A stretch of 64,000 nucleotides of DNA from Terriglobales bacterium. GTDB lineage: Bacteria > Acidobacteriota > Terriglobia > Terriglobales > Acidobacteriaceae. Shown here one piece after another: positions 1 through 8,817 of the stretch. Position 1 is the stretch's first letter, and each line of letters opens with the position of its first letter. The stretch spans positions 28,402 to 92,401 of the forward strand of contig JAATEV010000109.1 in the NCBI GenBank assembly GCA_015655585.1, written 5' to 3'. Under the pieces are notes generated by a model that was not told the DNA's origin, did not search any database, and saw nothing but the letters and a program-made list of their open reading frames with translations. Both the position numbers and the translations under genes were made by a program.

Positions 1-480
1 TGCGCAAGTAGTTCATCGTTCCCTTTCAAGGCGTACTTTTCCCCCGGCGAGCCACGATCTTTTTTCAGCGGTCGAGTGGGCTCACTCAGGTTGCTATGAC
101 TGTGTCGGCGTCCGTTCCGCGAAGCTCTGGCGGCTCCGTCGGTCCAGCCTCTGACACGCATCTGTGGATGTTGCGGTTCAGGTAGTACCTAGGGAAATCA
201 AATCTACGACTACCATCCGTCTACAGGAGCAGCCTAAGCCACGGTCCAGTCTCCTTCTCTGCCAGGACTCGGGTCATCGCCGCCATCTCGTAAACGGGAA
301 GTTTCAAGGTTATAGCTTTCGACAAAATGTCTGTCAACAGCAATCTTTCATCATTCTCTTTTGGGAAATAAATTACCAAAAAGATGTAGATTACCTTCAA
401 AACTGTTGCTCAAAGCGAACTTTTCGCCTAATCTTCGTCTTGTCAAAAGATATGATCTGGCCCGAGATTAGCCTATCCCT
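1..480. other. Upstream gap without a convincing gene
   Basis: No open frame here has the codon bias of the neighbouring genes, and bases 300-470 are clearly AT-richer than the rest, as expected for a promoter region of the gene at 481. At the left edge, the minus strand shows an AAGGGA-like ribosome site followed by ATG (14-16), which could be the first five codons of a gene running out of the window. That is too little to call. Confidence 0.4.
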
Positions 481-1191
481 ATGAACTTCCACGACCTGCA
501 CGAACTCCTCCGCCTCGAACTCCTTCGCCGCATCGAGCGAGGTACCCTCACCGGCAGCCGCCTCGCCCAGCAGGCCGGTTTCCAGCAGGCGCATATCTCC
601 AACTTCCTCAATCGCAAGCGCGCGCTCTCGCTCGAAGGTCTCGACCGCGTCCTCGCCTCCCAGGACATCACCATCGATCAGCTCCTCCCCCTCGAACTCA
701 CCGCCGCCGCGCCGACGGCTCCTTCCTGCGATCCCGTCGAGACCGTCCCCGTCGTCTCTCCCTCCGCCGCCATGGACGAGCCACGCATCTCCCCCGCCTC
801 CATCATCGAGACCATCCAGGTCTCCGCCTCGCGCCTCCACGACAACCGCGCCCGGCCCTCCCCCCGCAATGCCCTCTGGCAGCGCTTCCTCGCCATCCGT
901 GCCGATGCCCAGCAGGCAGCCGCGATGGAGCCTGTCCTCTCCCCCGGCTCCATCGCCGTCCTCGACCGCCACTACAACTCCCTCGCGCCCTACCGTGCCC
1001 ACCAGCCCACTCTCTTCGCCGTCCGCTGCGGGGCCGCTCTCCTCATCCGTTTTCTCAGCTTCGACGAGGGCCGCCTCATCCTCCGTCCCCACTCGCGCGA
1101 CTTCCCCGTCCAGCTTCTGGCCCTAGCCGCCCACGAGTCGCCGGCCGACTACATCGTAGGCCGCGTCTGCCTCATCCTCTCCGAGCTGTAA
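481..1191 (+). CDS. HTH regulator with degenerate S24/LexA-like domain
   Basis: This 236-residue protein begins with a helix-turn-helix of the XRE type (about residues 18-55, with LAQQAGFQQAHISNFLNRKR). After a Pro/Ser-rich linker it ends in a domain (about 145-236) that resembles the S24 peptidase fold of LexA and phage repressors: MEP at 149-151 followed by SPGSIAVLDR. In active S24 proteins the residue before MEP is the nucleophile Ser and a Lys follows about 40 residues on. Here they appear to be Ala148 and Arg190, so self-cleavage is unlikely. I infer a DNA-binding repressor whose C-terminal domain serves for dimerisation or sensing. No Shine-Dalgarno is visible. The targets are unknown and the family call is from motifs only. 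Confidence 0.65.
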   Translation: MNFHDLHELLRLELLRRIERGTLTGSRLAQQAGFQQAHISNFLNRKRALSLEGLDRVLASQDITIDQLLPLELTAAAPTAPSCDPVETVPVVSPSAAMDEPRISPASIIETIQVSASRLHDNRARPSPRNALWQRFLAIRADAQQAAAMEPVLSPGSIAVLDRHYNSLAPYRAHQPTLFAVRCGAALLIRFLSFDEGRLILRPHSRDFPVQLLALAAHESPADYIVGRVCLILSEL

Positions 1192-1319
1192 AACCCGTCG
1201 TATCGCATCTCTAAAATCAACAAAAAAAGAACAACAGCTCTTTCCTCTGCGGCATCCAATCGCACATCGGTTCATACTTATATTTTTGAAATCAAAGAGT
1301 TCATAAGAGGTGCAGAGAG

Positions 1320-3557
1320 ATGGGAAAGACCGCTCGCTTTGTTCTCCTTGCCATTGCAGCCGTCGTAGCGCTGCTCGTCGTCGTAGCCGTGGCGCTTCCT
1401 CTCTTTCTCAATGCAGACAGCTTCCGCGCCCGTATCGAGACCACGCTCTCGGAGTCGCTCGGCCGCAAGGTCACCATCGGCAAGCTTGACCTCTCTCTCT
1501 TCTCCGGCGGCCTCATCGCCCAGAACGCCACCGTGGCCGACGATCCCGCCTTCAGCTCCCAGCCCTTCATTCAGGCCCAGAGCGTCAAGATCGGCGTTCA
1601 GATCCTCCCCCTCATCTTCCAGCGCGCCGTCCTCATCAAGGGCTTCGAGCTCGAATCGCCCAAAATCCAGCTTCTCCGCGCCTCCAGCGGCACCTGGAAC
1701 TACTCCACCATCGGCGCGGCAGGCAGCAAGTCCTCGCAGAACGCAGACACAAAACAGACCTTCCCCAGCCTCACCGTAGATAAGGTCGATATCTCCAACG
1801 CCCAGATCACCGTAGGCACTCTCTCCAGCGGCAGCGCGCCCGCCGTCAACCGCACCTACGATCAGGTCAATCTCAGCGTCACCAACTTCGGCTTCGCCAA
1901 CTCCTTCCCCTTCACCGTCTCCGCGCACCTCCCCGGCGACGGCACCGTTACCCTCAAAGGCAACGCCGGTCCCATCAATCCCAGGGACGCCTCCACCACT
2001 CCCTTCTCCGGCCACCTTGAGATGAAGCACATCGACCTCCTGGCCTCAGGCTTCGTCGACAACACCGCCGGAATCTCCGGCCTCATCGACACCCTCACCC
2101 TCGACGCATCATGGAACGGCCAGCAGATGCACGTAGCCAAACTCCTCGTCGACAAGCCCGCCCTCACCGTCACCCGCTCCAACGCGCCCGCACAGCCCAA
2201 GCCCGCCGCCAACGCCGAGGGCTCCTCCATGATGCAGAACCTCTCCGTAGACGACGCCGAGATCACCAACGGCACCCTCAACCTCGCCTCCGCCGGTCAG
2301 ACCGGTCCGCCCGCCGTCTATCAGCAGCTCAACGCGAAGGTCACCAACCTCACCCCCACTTCGCCGTCGCCCTTCACCGCCTCGGCGCAGCTTCCCGGCG
2401 GAGGCTCCTTCGCCGCCAACGGAAAATTCGGCCCCCTCAACCAGCAGAACAGCGCCGCCACCCCCCTCGACGCACAGGTCTCCCTCAAGCACGTCGAGTT
2501 AGGCTCCGCCGGCATCCTTCCGCCCGACGCCGGAATCGCCGGCCTCACCGATCTACAGGCCAGCGTCCAATCCAACGGCCAGACCCTCAACGCCAACGGC
2601 AACGCCACCGTCAGCAACATCAAGCTCGCGAAAGACGGTCAGCCCTCCGCCAAGCCCCTCCAGCTCCAGTTCAACATCGCCCAGAACGAGCAGGCCCTCA
2701 CAGGAACCATCAATCAGGCCGTCGTCACCATCGGCAAAGCCGTCTTCAACATCGCCGGAACCTATCAGACCTCCGGCCCCACCACCGCCCTCAACGTCAA
2801 GGTCAACGGCAACGGCGTCCCCATCGACGAGCTCGTGGCCTTCCTCCCCGCCGTCGGCGTTCATCTCCCCACCGGCTCCCAGCTTCGCGGCGGAACCCTC
2901 ACCACCGGCCTCACCGTCTCCGGCTCCACCGCCAGCCCGGTCATCAGCGGCCCCGTCAGCCTCAGCAACACCCAGCTAGCGGGCTTCGATCTCGGCTCCA
3001 AGCTCTCCACCCTCTCCAAGCTCACCGGCGGGCGCGTCGGCACGGCCACCGGCTCCGGCACCAACATCCGCTCCCTCAGCATGAACCTCCAGGTAGCCAA
3101 CAACAACATCCGCACGGACAAGCTCGCCCTCGACGTCACCGGCCTAGGCACCGCCACCGGCGCGGGCACCGTGGCCGCCTCCGGAGCCCTCAACTACAAC
3201 GTCCTCCTCAAGCTCACCGGCCTCGTCTCCGGCGGCGGCAGCGCCTCCGCCCCGGCAGCAAGCGCTGGCGGCGTCTCCGGTCTGCTAGGAGGCCTCTCCG
3301 GCCTCATTCCCAGCGGCGGGGCTGGAAGCCTCGGCTCCCTCGGCAACATCACCAGCGCCGCCCTCAAAAACGGTGTCCCCGTAGCCATCGGCGGCACCAC
3401 CAGCAACCCCACCTTCACCCCGGACCTGAGCCACCTCGCCTCCAGCGCGGCCAAAGGCCTTCTCGGTGGCGGAGTGAGCGGCGGAGGCAAGCAAACCCCA
3501 GCCAAAGGCGGTGGACTAGGCGGCGTTCTCGGCGGTCTTCTAGGCGGCAAGCACTGA
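1320..3557 (+). CDS. AsmA family protein
   Basis: The 745-residue protein has one N-terminal membrane helix (about 7-29) followed by an AsmA-type start (LNADSFRARIETTLSESLGRKVTIGKLDLSLFSGG split around residues 30-65). Behind it are long repeated beta-rich segments; blocks at about 150-245 and 300-395 share the pattern of thematically similar 'TVTLKGNAGP / SFAANGKFGP' strands. The tail (about 625-745) is rich in Gly and Ser. AsmA proteins sit in the inner membrane with a large periplasmic part and are linked to outer-membrane assembly or lipid transport. ATG at 1320 follows an AGAG-rich leader. Codons are strongly C-ended, as for all + genes left of 17 kb. It stands alone between short gaps. 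Confidence 0.85.
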   Translation: MGKTARFVLLAIAAVVALLVVVAVALPLFLNADSFRARIETTLSESLGRKVTIGKLDLSLFSGGLIAQNATVADDPAFSSQPFIQAQSVKIGVQILPLIFQRAVLIKGFELESPKIQLLRASSGTWNYSTIGAAGSKSSQNADTKQTFPSLTVDKVDISNAQITVGTLSSGSAPAVNRTYDQVNLSVTNFGFANSFPFTVSAHLPGDGTVTLKGNAGPINPRDASTTPFSGHLEMKHIDLLASGFVDNTAGISGLIDTLTLDASWNGQQMHVAKLLVDKPALTVTRSNAPAQPKPAANAEGSSMMQNLSVDDAEITNGTLNLASAGQTGPPAVYQQLNAKVTNLTPTSPSPFTASAQLPGGGSFAANGKFGPLNQQNSAATPLDAQVSLKHVELGSAGILPPDAGIAGLTDLQASVQSNGQTLNANGNATVSNIKLAKDGQPSAKPLQLQFNIAQNEQALTGTINQAVVTIGKAVFNIAGTYQTSGPTTALNVKVNGNGVPIDELVAFLPAVGVHLPTGSQLRGGTLTTGLTVSGSTASPVISGPVSLSNTQLAGFDLGSKLSTLSKLTGGRVGTATGSGTNIRSLSMNLQVANNNIRTDKLALDVTGLGTATGAGTVAASGALNYNVLLKLTGLVSGGGSASAPAASAGGVSGLLGGLSGLIPSGGAGSLGSLGNITSAALKNGVPVAIGGTTSNPTFTPDLSHLASSAAKGLLGGGVSGGGKQTPAKGGGLGGVLGGLLGGKH

Positions 3558-3596
3558 GAGTTTGACCGCGCTCCAGAAGACGCTAAAGCCTTAGTT

Positions 3597-3715
3597 TTGA
3601 AAGGGTGGGGCTTCAGCCCCGCCGTAAAGCTCCTGTCTTTGGGATTAGCGCAGGGCTTTAGCCCTGCGAAAAATCATGCAAAGCAAAAGGGGCTTCAGCC
3701 CCGGGTCTTTTTCTG
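3597..3715. repeat. Hairpin-forming intergenic repeat
   Basis: Three compact inverted repeats lie in a row: GGGGCTTCAGCCCC (3607-3620), GCAGGGCTTTAGCCCTGC (3650-3667) and again GGGGCTTCAGCCCC (3689-3702). Most of the block, including the linker CTGTCTTTGGGATTAGCG, recurs in opposite orientation at 19155-19235. The rest of the gap (3716-3859) shows no gene. REP-like function (mRNA end, structural element) is inference. Confidence 0.7.
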
Positions 3716-3859
3716 CCGAGCCACATCTGCTCTTCAGTCCTGCCGAAGAGGTCTCCCCCAGCCGGGCTCACTCCCAAATGAGCCCGGCATTTTCATCAGC
3801 AAACCACACAAGAGCAGGTAAAAAGGAACCTGCCGCCACACTACCTTCATCTCAAAACC

Positions 3860-4498
3860 ATGCCCCGAGCCTCCCTCCTCATAGAGTTCCTTCTCCTCTT
3901 CGTAGCTCTGCCGCTCGGCTACCGCTTCTCGCCGCGCCCCCTCCCTGCGATCCCCATCCTCTGGCTGGCCGCGCTCTACTGCTACTGGCAGCTCCGCCGC
4001 GATCCCACCTTCACCACCGCGCTCCTCTGGAACCCCCAACCCCTCCCGGCCCAGCTATCCTCCATCCTCACCCTCTTCCTCATCGGAGCCGCGCTTCTCG
4101 CCCTCGCCGTCCGCCTCTTCTTCCCGCATCTCCTCTTCAGCTTCGTCCGCTCCCATCCCGTCTTCTGGGCCGCAGTCATGATTCTTTATCCCGTCCTCTC
4201 GGTCTATCCCCAGTCCATCATCTACCGAGCCTTCCTCATGCACCGCTACGCCACGCTCCTGCCCTCGCAAACGGCCCTCATCCTCCTCAGCGCCGCGGCC
4301 TTCGCCTTCATGCACCTCATCTTCCGCAATCCCCTCGCCGTCACCCTCACCTTCTTCGGCGGCCTCCTCTTCGCATGGAGATACGCCGCCACCGGCAGCC
4401 TCCTTACCTCCTCGCTGGAGCACGCCCTCTACGGCTGCTGGCTCTTCACCATCGGCCTCGGCCAGTACTTCTACCACGGACGCATCCAGCTCAAATAA
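3860..4498 (+). CDS. CPBP (CAAX-like) membrane protease homologue, catalytic Glu missing
   Basis: The protein has 212 residues with about six hydrophobic segments and the layout of CPBP/Abi intramembrane proteases. Motif 2 is intact (FAFMH, His152) and motif 3 keeps His188 (EHALYG), but motif 1, normally EExxxR, reads QSIIYR (Gln118-Ser119). In the subgroup I recall, the motif is PQE; here the codon at 4214-4216 is TCC (Ser), so the general-base glutamate is absent. Active members cleave prenylated or other membrane substrates. This one may be a non-catalytic membrane chaperone or a mutated enzyme. It lies alone, ahead of the M28 peptidase, with a 63-bp gap. Confidence 0.7.
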   Translation: MPRASLLIEFLLLFVALPLGYRFSPRPLPAIPILWLAALYCYWQLRRDPTFTTALLWNPQPLPAQLSSILTLFLIGAALLALAVRLFFPHLLFSFVRSHPVFWAAVMILYPVLSVYPQSIIYRAFLMHRYATLLPSQTALILLSAAAFAFMHLIFRNPLAVTLTFFGGLLFAWRYAATGSLLTSSLEHALYGCWLFTIGLGQYFYHGRIQLK

Positions 4499-4561
4499 GC
4501 AAATAGCTGTTCTCGCCGCTCGCGTCTATACTCTGGACTAACCCAACCTCAACGAGGCCCC

Positions 4562-6208
4562 ATGAGACCGCGCACGCCCCTCCTCACGTCCCTCTTCGCC
4601 GTCCTCGCTCTCGCAATCCCCGCCGCCGCGCAAGATTCCGCGCTCACTCGCGCCAACGCTGCCATCACGCCCGCCAACCTCCTCCGCCACATCCGCGAAC
4701 TCTCCTCCGACGCCTACATTGGCCGCGCCCCCGGCACCATCGGCGAAACCAAATCCGTCGCCTACATCATCGCCCAGTGCCGAGCCATCGGCCTCCAGCC
4801 CGGCACTCCCACCGGCACCTTCACCCAGACCGTCCCACTCTGGGGACTCCTCACCCACGGCACCCTCACCGTCCGCGTCAACGGCCAGCCCCAGCCTCTC
4901 CTCGAAGGCACCGACTACGTCGCCGGTTCCGCCCAGCCCATCCCCAGCGTCAACATCGCCAACTCCGGCCTCGTCTTCGTAGGCTACGGAGTCACCGCGC
5001 CCGAGTACCACTGGGACGACTACGCCAACACAGACGTCCACGGCAAAACCCTCGTCATGCTCACCGGCGACCCACTCGTAGCCGACCGGCACGACCCCTC
5101 CAAACTCGACGAAAAGGTCTTCTTAGGCCGAGCCCTCACCATCCACGGACGCACCAACACCAAGCTCGAGCTGGCCTTCCGTCACGGAGCCGCCGCCGTC
5201 ATCTTCGTCTCTCCCACCCCGCAGGCTCTCAAGAGCCTCTTCGAAAACTTCACCCGCGAAAACCTCATCATCCGCCAGCCGCACGACCGCGACCGCATCC
5301 AGGCCCAGGCCATGATCGGTATTCCCACCGCCTCGCGCCTCTTCTCCGCCGCCGGAGCGAACTTCGCCTCCCTCATGGCCTCCGCGTCCAAACCCGGCTT
5401 CCACGCCGTCCCCGTCGCCGCCACCGCGGCCTTCAGCGTCACCACTCGCGTCCGCCAGATCGACTCCAAAAACATCCTCGCCAAAATCCCCGGCAGCGAT
5501 CCCAAGCTCCGCAACGAATACGTCTTCTACAGCGCCCACTGGGACCACCACGGCAAAGTCGGCGACAAAATCTACCACGGAGCCAGCGACAACGCCGCCG
5601 GTACCGCCGGTATCCTGGAACTCGCCCGAGCCTTCAAGACCCTCAACCCCGCCCCACGCCGAACCATCATCTTCCTCTGGCCCACCGCCGAAGAGAAAGG
5701 TCTCGTAGGCGCGCACTACTACGTCGAGAATCCCCTCTACCCGCTCTCCCAGACCGTAGCCGACATCAACCTCGATTACTTCAGCAACTGGGGCTGGGGC
5801 CGCACCCGCGACTTCAGCATCCTCGGCCTCGGCAACTCCACCCTCGACGACCTCACCGCCGCTGCCGTCAAAGCCCAGGGCCGCACCCTCACCGGAGACA
5901 CTGCGCCCGAGCAAGGCTTCTACTTCCGCTCCGACCACTACGAGTTCGCCCGCGTCGGCGTCCCCTCAATCGAAACCAGCCCCGGCATCGACTACATCGG
6001 CAAGCCCGCCAGCTTCGGCGAGCAGGTTCGCAGCCAGTACATCAACCACGACTACCACCAGCCCTCCGACGTCATCAAACCCGACTGGGATCTGGCCGGA
6101 GCGGTAGAAGACCTGCAAATCCTGCTCAACGTAGGCTACCGAGTAGCCCAGTCCGACACCCGCCCCACCTGGAAACCCAACCCCATCTGGCGTCCAAAAT
6201 CCAACTAG
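4562..6208 (+). CDS. Secreted M28 family metallopeptidase with PA domain
   Basis: This is a 548-residue zinc aminopeptidase-type enzyme with a signal peptide (about 1-23, cleaved near AAAQ-D). A PA-domain insertion spans about 130-260, and an M28 catalytic core follows. The likely zinc and catalytic residues are all present: His326 (SAHWDHHG), Asp343 (GASDNAAG), Glu377-Glu378 (TAEEKG), Asp405 (NLDYF) and His499 (YHQPSD). Family members remove N-terminal residues from peptides in the periplasm or outside the cell, which fits a scavenging soil bacterium. A possible -10 box TATACT sits at 4527-4532 and a GAGG ribosome site lies just before ATG 4562. The substrate cannot be told. Confidence 0.88.
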   Translation: MRPRTPLLTSLFAVLALAIPAAAQDSALTRANAAITPANLLRHIRELSSDAYIGRAPGTIGETKSVAYIIAQCRAIGLQPGTPTGTFTQTVPLWGLLTHGTLTVRVNGQPQPLLEGTDYVAGSAQPIPSVNIANSGLVFVGYGVTAPEYHWDDYANTDVHGKTLVMLTGDPLVADRHDPSKLDEKVFLGRALTIHGRTNTKLELAFRHGAAAVIFVSPTPQALKSLFENFTRENLIIRQPHDRDRIQAQAMIGIPTASRLFSAAGANFASLMASASKPGFHAVPVAATAAFSVTTRVRQIDSKNILAKIPGSDPKLRNEYVFYSAHWDHHGKVGDKIYHGASDNAAGTAGILELARAFKTLNPAPRRTIIFLWPTAEEKGLVGAHYYVENPLYPLSQTVADINLDYFSNWGWGRTRDFSILGLGNSTLDDLTAAAVKAQGRTLTGDTAPEQGFYFRSDHYEFARVGVPSIETSPGIDYIGKPASFGEQVRSQYINHDYHQPSDVIKPDWDLAGAVEDLQILLNVGYRVAQSDTRPTWKPNPIWRPKSN

Positions 6209-6347
6209 GCAATGTCTGCCGAATCCCGCTTTTGCTTCTGGGTACCCCAAGGCTTTAGCCTTGGGCCTCCCTCAGCCTCTGGGGTATGCCGTCCTTCCCC
6301 TGCCTCCTATTTCAACAAAGGGAAAATTCGGTTCGTCAAACACCGCC
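6206..6347. mobile_element. MITE-like element, diverged copy
   Basis: The element starts in the stop codon region of the M28 gene and ends before the next gene. Its ends are imperfect inverted repeats (GGCAATGTCTGCCGAATC and GGTTCGTCAAACACCGCC). Inside are CTTTTGCTTCTGGGTACCCC, a hairpin around CCAAGGCTTTAGCCTTGG, and GGGGTATGCC. In order and spacing this matches the reverse complement of the element at 45852-46007. No coding capacity. Confidence 0.65.
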
Positions 6348-6370
6348 CATCCACCAAGTAAACTGATCCA

Positions 6371-6859
6371 GTGGCCGCACAACGCACACTCCCGCTCTTC
6401 GACCCAAAATCGAGCCCCTCATCCTGGAACGAGCGCATGTCGCCCGGCGAATACGCCGTCCACTACTCCAGCTTCGACCGCACCACCGCCTCCACGCCCT
6501 TCTGCACCGTCCTCAGCAGCCTCCCCGAAGCCGAAGCCTTCGCCCAGTCCCAGATCACCCAGAACCCCACCCTCCGCTGCCGCATCTACGACCACCACGG
6601 ATTCATCGGCAAACCCATAGCCGAGTTCCGCGGTGCCGACTACAAGGGCGAGAGTGAGATCTCCGCCCGCTTCCGCCGCTGGGCTGGCTCCATCCTCTTC
6701 TTCGGCGGTCTCCTTCTCATCTTCTATGACTCCCTCCACAACTACGAACTTCTGTGGCCTGCGACCATCGGCATCCGCCTCATCTTCCCCGGCCTCATCC
6801 TCCTCATCACCGAGCTCGTCCTCATCCTCTATGCCCGCCGCAAGCATCAGGCAAAATGA
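6371..6859 (+). CDS. Hypothetical protein with two C-terminal membrane helices
   Basis: I do not recognise the family. The 162-residue frame starts at GTG 6371; ATG 6437 is an alternative that would remove 22 residues. The N-terminal half is soluble and has a pattern often seen in small acidobacterial proteins (EYAVHYSSFD... a run predicted as alpha/beta). Residues about 106-124 and 132-156 are hydrophobic and probably span the membrane, followed by a basic end (ARRKHQAK). Its stop overlaps the start of the antiporter gene (ATGA), so the two are translationally coupled and may work together, for example as an accessory membrane subunit. Confidence 0.6.
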   Translation: MAAQRTLPLFDPKSSPSSWNERMSPGEYAVHYSSFDRTTASTPFCTVLSSLPEAEAFAQSQITQNPTLRCRIYDHHGFIGKPIAEFRGADYKGESEISARFRRWAGSILFFGGLLLIFYDSLHNYELLWPATIGIRLIFPGLILLITELVLILYARRKHQAK

Positions 6860-8073
6860 CACTACTTCTGTTACAAATCGCCATCGTACTCGCGACGGTG
6901 CTTCTCTGCGGCTCCATCGCCCGTAAACTCGGCCAGTCCAGAGTCATCGGAGAGATCATCGGCGGCATCCTACTCGGCCCATCCGTACTCGCCCGCATCG
7001 CTCCCCATCTCTCTGCCACACTCTTCCCGCCACAATCTCTAGGCCCCTTCGACATCCTCAGCAACATCGGCCTCATCCTGTTCCTCTTCCTCATCGGCAC
7101 CGAGCTCGACTACAAACATCTTCGCGAGCAAAGGCTCACCGCCACCGTCACCAGCACCGGCAGCATCCTCCTCCCCTTCCTCCTCGGAATCCTCATCTCG
7201 CCCGGCCTCTACCACCGCTTCGCCCCACCCGGAGTCAGCCAGCCAGCCTTCACCCTCTTCCTCGGCATCTCCATGAGCATCACGGCCTTTCCCGTGCTCG
7301 CCCGCATCCTCGAAGAGCGCAACCTGCAATCCACCCCGCTCGGAACCACCGCCCTCCTGTGCGCCGCCGTCGATGACGTCTGCGCCTGGCTCCTCCTGGC
7401 CGTGGCCCTGACGCTACTCCCATCCCAGATCAGCTCCCAAACCAGCGCAATCCCCATAGCCCCCCGGCTGCTCTGGCTCGTCATCTACCTCGCGGCCATG
7501 TTGTTTGTCATCCGCCCACTGGCCAGCCGTCTCGCCCGCCGCTACCCCGCGTTCTCCTACGAGACCTTCGCCATCATCATCGCCCTGGTGCTCGCCTCCG
7601 CCGCCGCCACCGCCGCCATAGGCGTCCACCCCCTCTTCGGAGCCTTCTTAGCTGGCCTATGCCTCCCCCGCATCCCGGAGTGGCAGAGCACCATCCGCAC
7701 CTACCTCAACAGCCTAGTCTCCGTCCTGCTGCTTCCACTCTTCTTCGCGCTCACCGGAATGCGTACCCGCCTCGACCTCCTCACCGGCACGCAAATCTGG
7801 CTATGGACAGCCCTCATCCTCATCCTCGCCGTAGCCGGAAAAGTCGGCGGCGCGGTCCTCGCCGCCCGTCTGACCGGCCAAACCTGGCAACATTCGTTAG
7901 CTCTGGGAGCCCTCCTGAACACACGCGGCCTAGTAGAGCTGATTGTCCTCAACATCGCCTACAACGCGCACGTCTTCACTCCCACCCTCTTCACCATGTT
8001 CGTCCTCATGGCCCTCGTCACCACCATGATGACCACCCCTCTCCTAAACCTCCTCCGCATCGAGAGCGCATAA
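6856..8073 (+). CDS. Cation:proton antiporter (CPA2/Kef type membrane domain)
   Basis: A 405-residue integral membrane protein with about 12 helices in the Na+/H+ exchanger fold. Typical stretches are IGEIIGGILLGPSVL near residue 30, FLFLIGTELD near 78, and SMSITAFPVLARIL near 140, the discontinuous helix of CPA2 antiporters. It ends at LLRIESA with no RCK/TrkA-N domain, so it is the short form. It exchanges Na+ or K+ for protons across the inner membrane. The start ATG at 6856 overlaps the upstream stop; the open frame extends further upstream but that part has no membrane helix and is the shadow of the preceding gene. Ion specificity cannot be read from the sequence. Confidence 0.85.
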   Translation: MTLLLLQIAIVLATVLLCGSIARKLGQSRVIGEIIGGILLGPSVLARIAPHLSATLFPPQSLGPFDILSNIGLILFLFLIGTELDYKHLREQRLTATVTSTGSILLPFLLGILISPGLYHRFAPPGVSQPAFTLFLGISMSITAFPVLARILEERNLQSTPLGTTALLCAAVDDVCAWLLLAVALTLLPSQISSQTSAIPIAPRLLWLVIYLAAMLFVIRPLASRLARRYPAFSYETFAIIIALVLASAAATAAIGVHPLFGAFLAGLCLPRIPEWQSTIRTYLNSLVSVLLLPLFFALTGMRTRLDLLTGTQIWLWTALILILAVAGKVGGAVLAARLTGQTWQHSLALGALLNTRGLVELIVLNIAYNAHVFTPTLFTMFVLMALVTTMMTTPLLNLLRIESA

Positions 8074-8134
8074 CCTCGCCTTGAGTAAGAAGTCAGAGAA
8101 AAGACCTGAGGCTTATCTCCACTGCAAGCAAGCC

Positions 8135-8776
8135 TTACCTCGAAACGGCATGTGTTCCAGGCCCATTCGCCTCAGCCTCCGCCCGATCAATCGCCGCATA
8201 CAACTGGTCCGGCTCCGTCACCTCAATCCAACGGTGCGCCGTCGCCACCACCAGCGTCGGAGTATGCATCACGCCCGTCTTCCGTGCCAGCGCACAATCC
8301 GCCTCCACCTCCGCCGCGCACTTGCCCGTCGGATCGATCACAAACGGCATCGCCTGCCCATGCGCTTGGAACCACCTCCGCGAAAACTGCTGCAAATCCT
8401 CCGGCCCCGCAATCAACCGCTGATTGGCAAACACATCCTTGCGAAAGTCCTCCGCCATCTGCAATGACACCTTGTCCTCCAGATACCGCGCATAGATCGC
8501 TCCCTGCCGCGACCACACATGCCCCGGAATAATGAAGTCATGGTGTACCCGAGGAATGTGATAGCGGCTCATCGCCTCCCGCACCATAGGCGAAACCTGC
8601 GCGCACAGCGGACACTCCAGGTCCTCGAACTCGATGATCGCCACCTTCGCGCCGCTAGGCGGACGAAATACCGAAGTATCTTTGAACGCCGTAGCACGCT
8701 CCGGCGGCATCGCCATCTGTGCGCCAGCCGGAACAATCGAAGCAAGAAGCAGAGCCATCCCAAGACGATTCTTCAT
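8135..8776 (-). CDS. DsbA-like thiol:disulfide oxidoreductase
   Basis: The product is 213 residues from ATG 8776, with a signal peptide (MKNRLGMALLLASIVPAG). A thioredoxin-fold domain carries a CPLC active site (in FEDLECPLCAQV) and the cis-Pro motif MHTPTLVV. Between them is the helical insertion seen in DsbA/BdbD proteins. It is expected to oxidise or isomerise cysteines in periplasmic proteins. An in-frame start 45 bases further upstream would overlap panC and lacks a ribosome site. It follows panC on the same strand after 41 bases, so it may be co-transcribed although no functional link to pantothenate is apparent. Confidence 0.85.
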   Translation of the reverse strand: MKNRLGMALLLASIVPAGAQMAMPPERATAFKDTSVFRPPSGAKVAIIEFEDLECPLCAQVSPMVREAMSRYHIPRVHHDFIIPGHVWSRQGAIYARYLEDKVSLQMAEDFRKDVFANQRLIAGPEDLQQFSRRWFQAHGQAMPFVIDPTGKCAAEVEADCALARKTGVMHTPTLVVATAHRWIEVTEPDQLYAAIDRAEAEANGPGTHAVSR

Positions 8777-8817
8777 GGCACCCATTCTAGCCGTCTGCTT
8801 CATCCGGCAATCGCACA

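Noticed and set aside
2111..3565. Long Arg/Pro/His-rich open frame within the AsmA gene
   Set aside because: It is an out-of-frame shadow caused by high GC and C-ended codons; no start signal or domain, and AsmA on the same bases is well supported.
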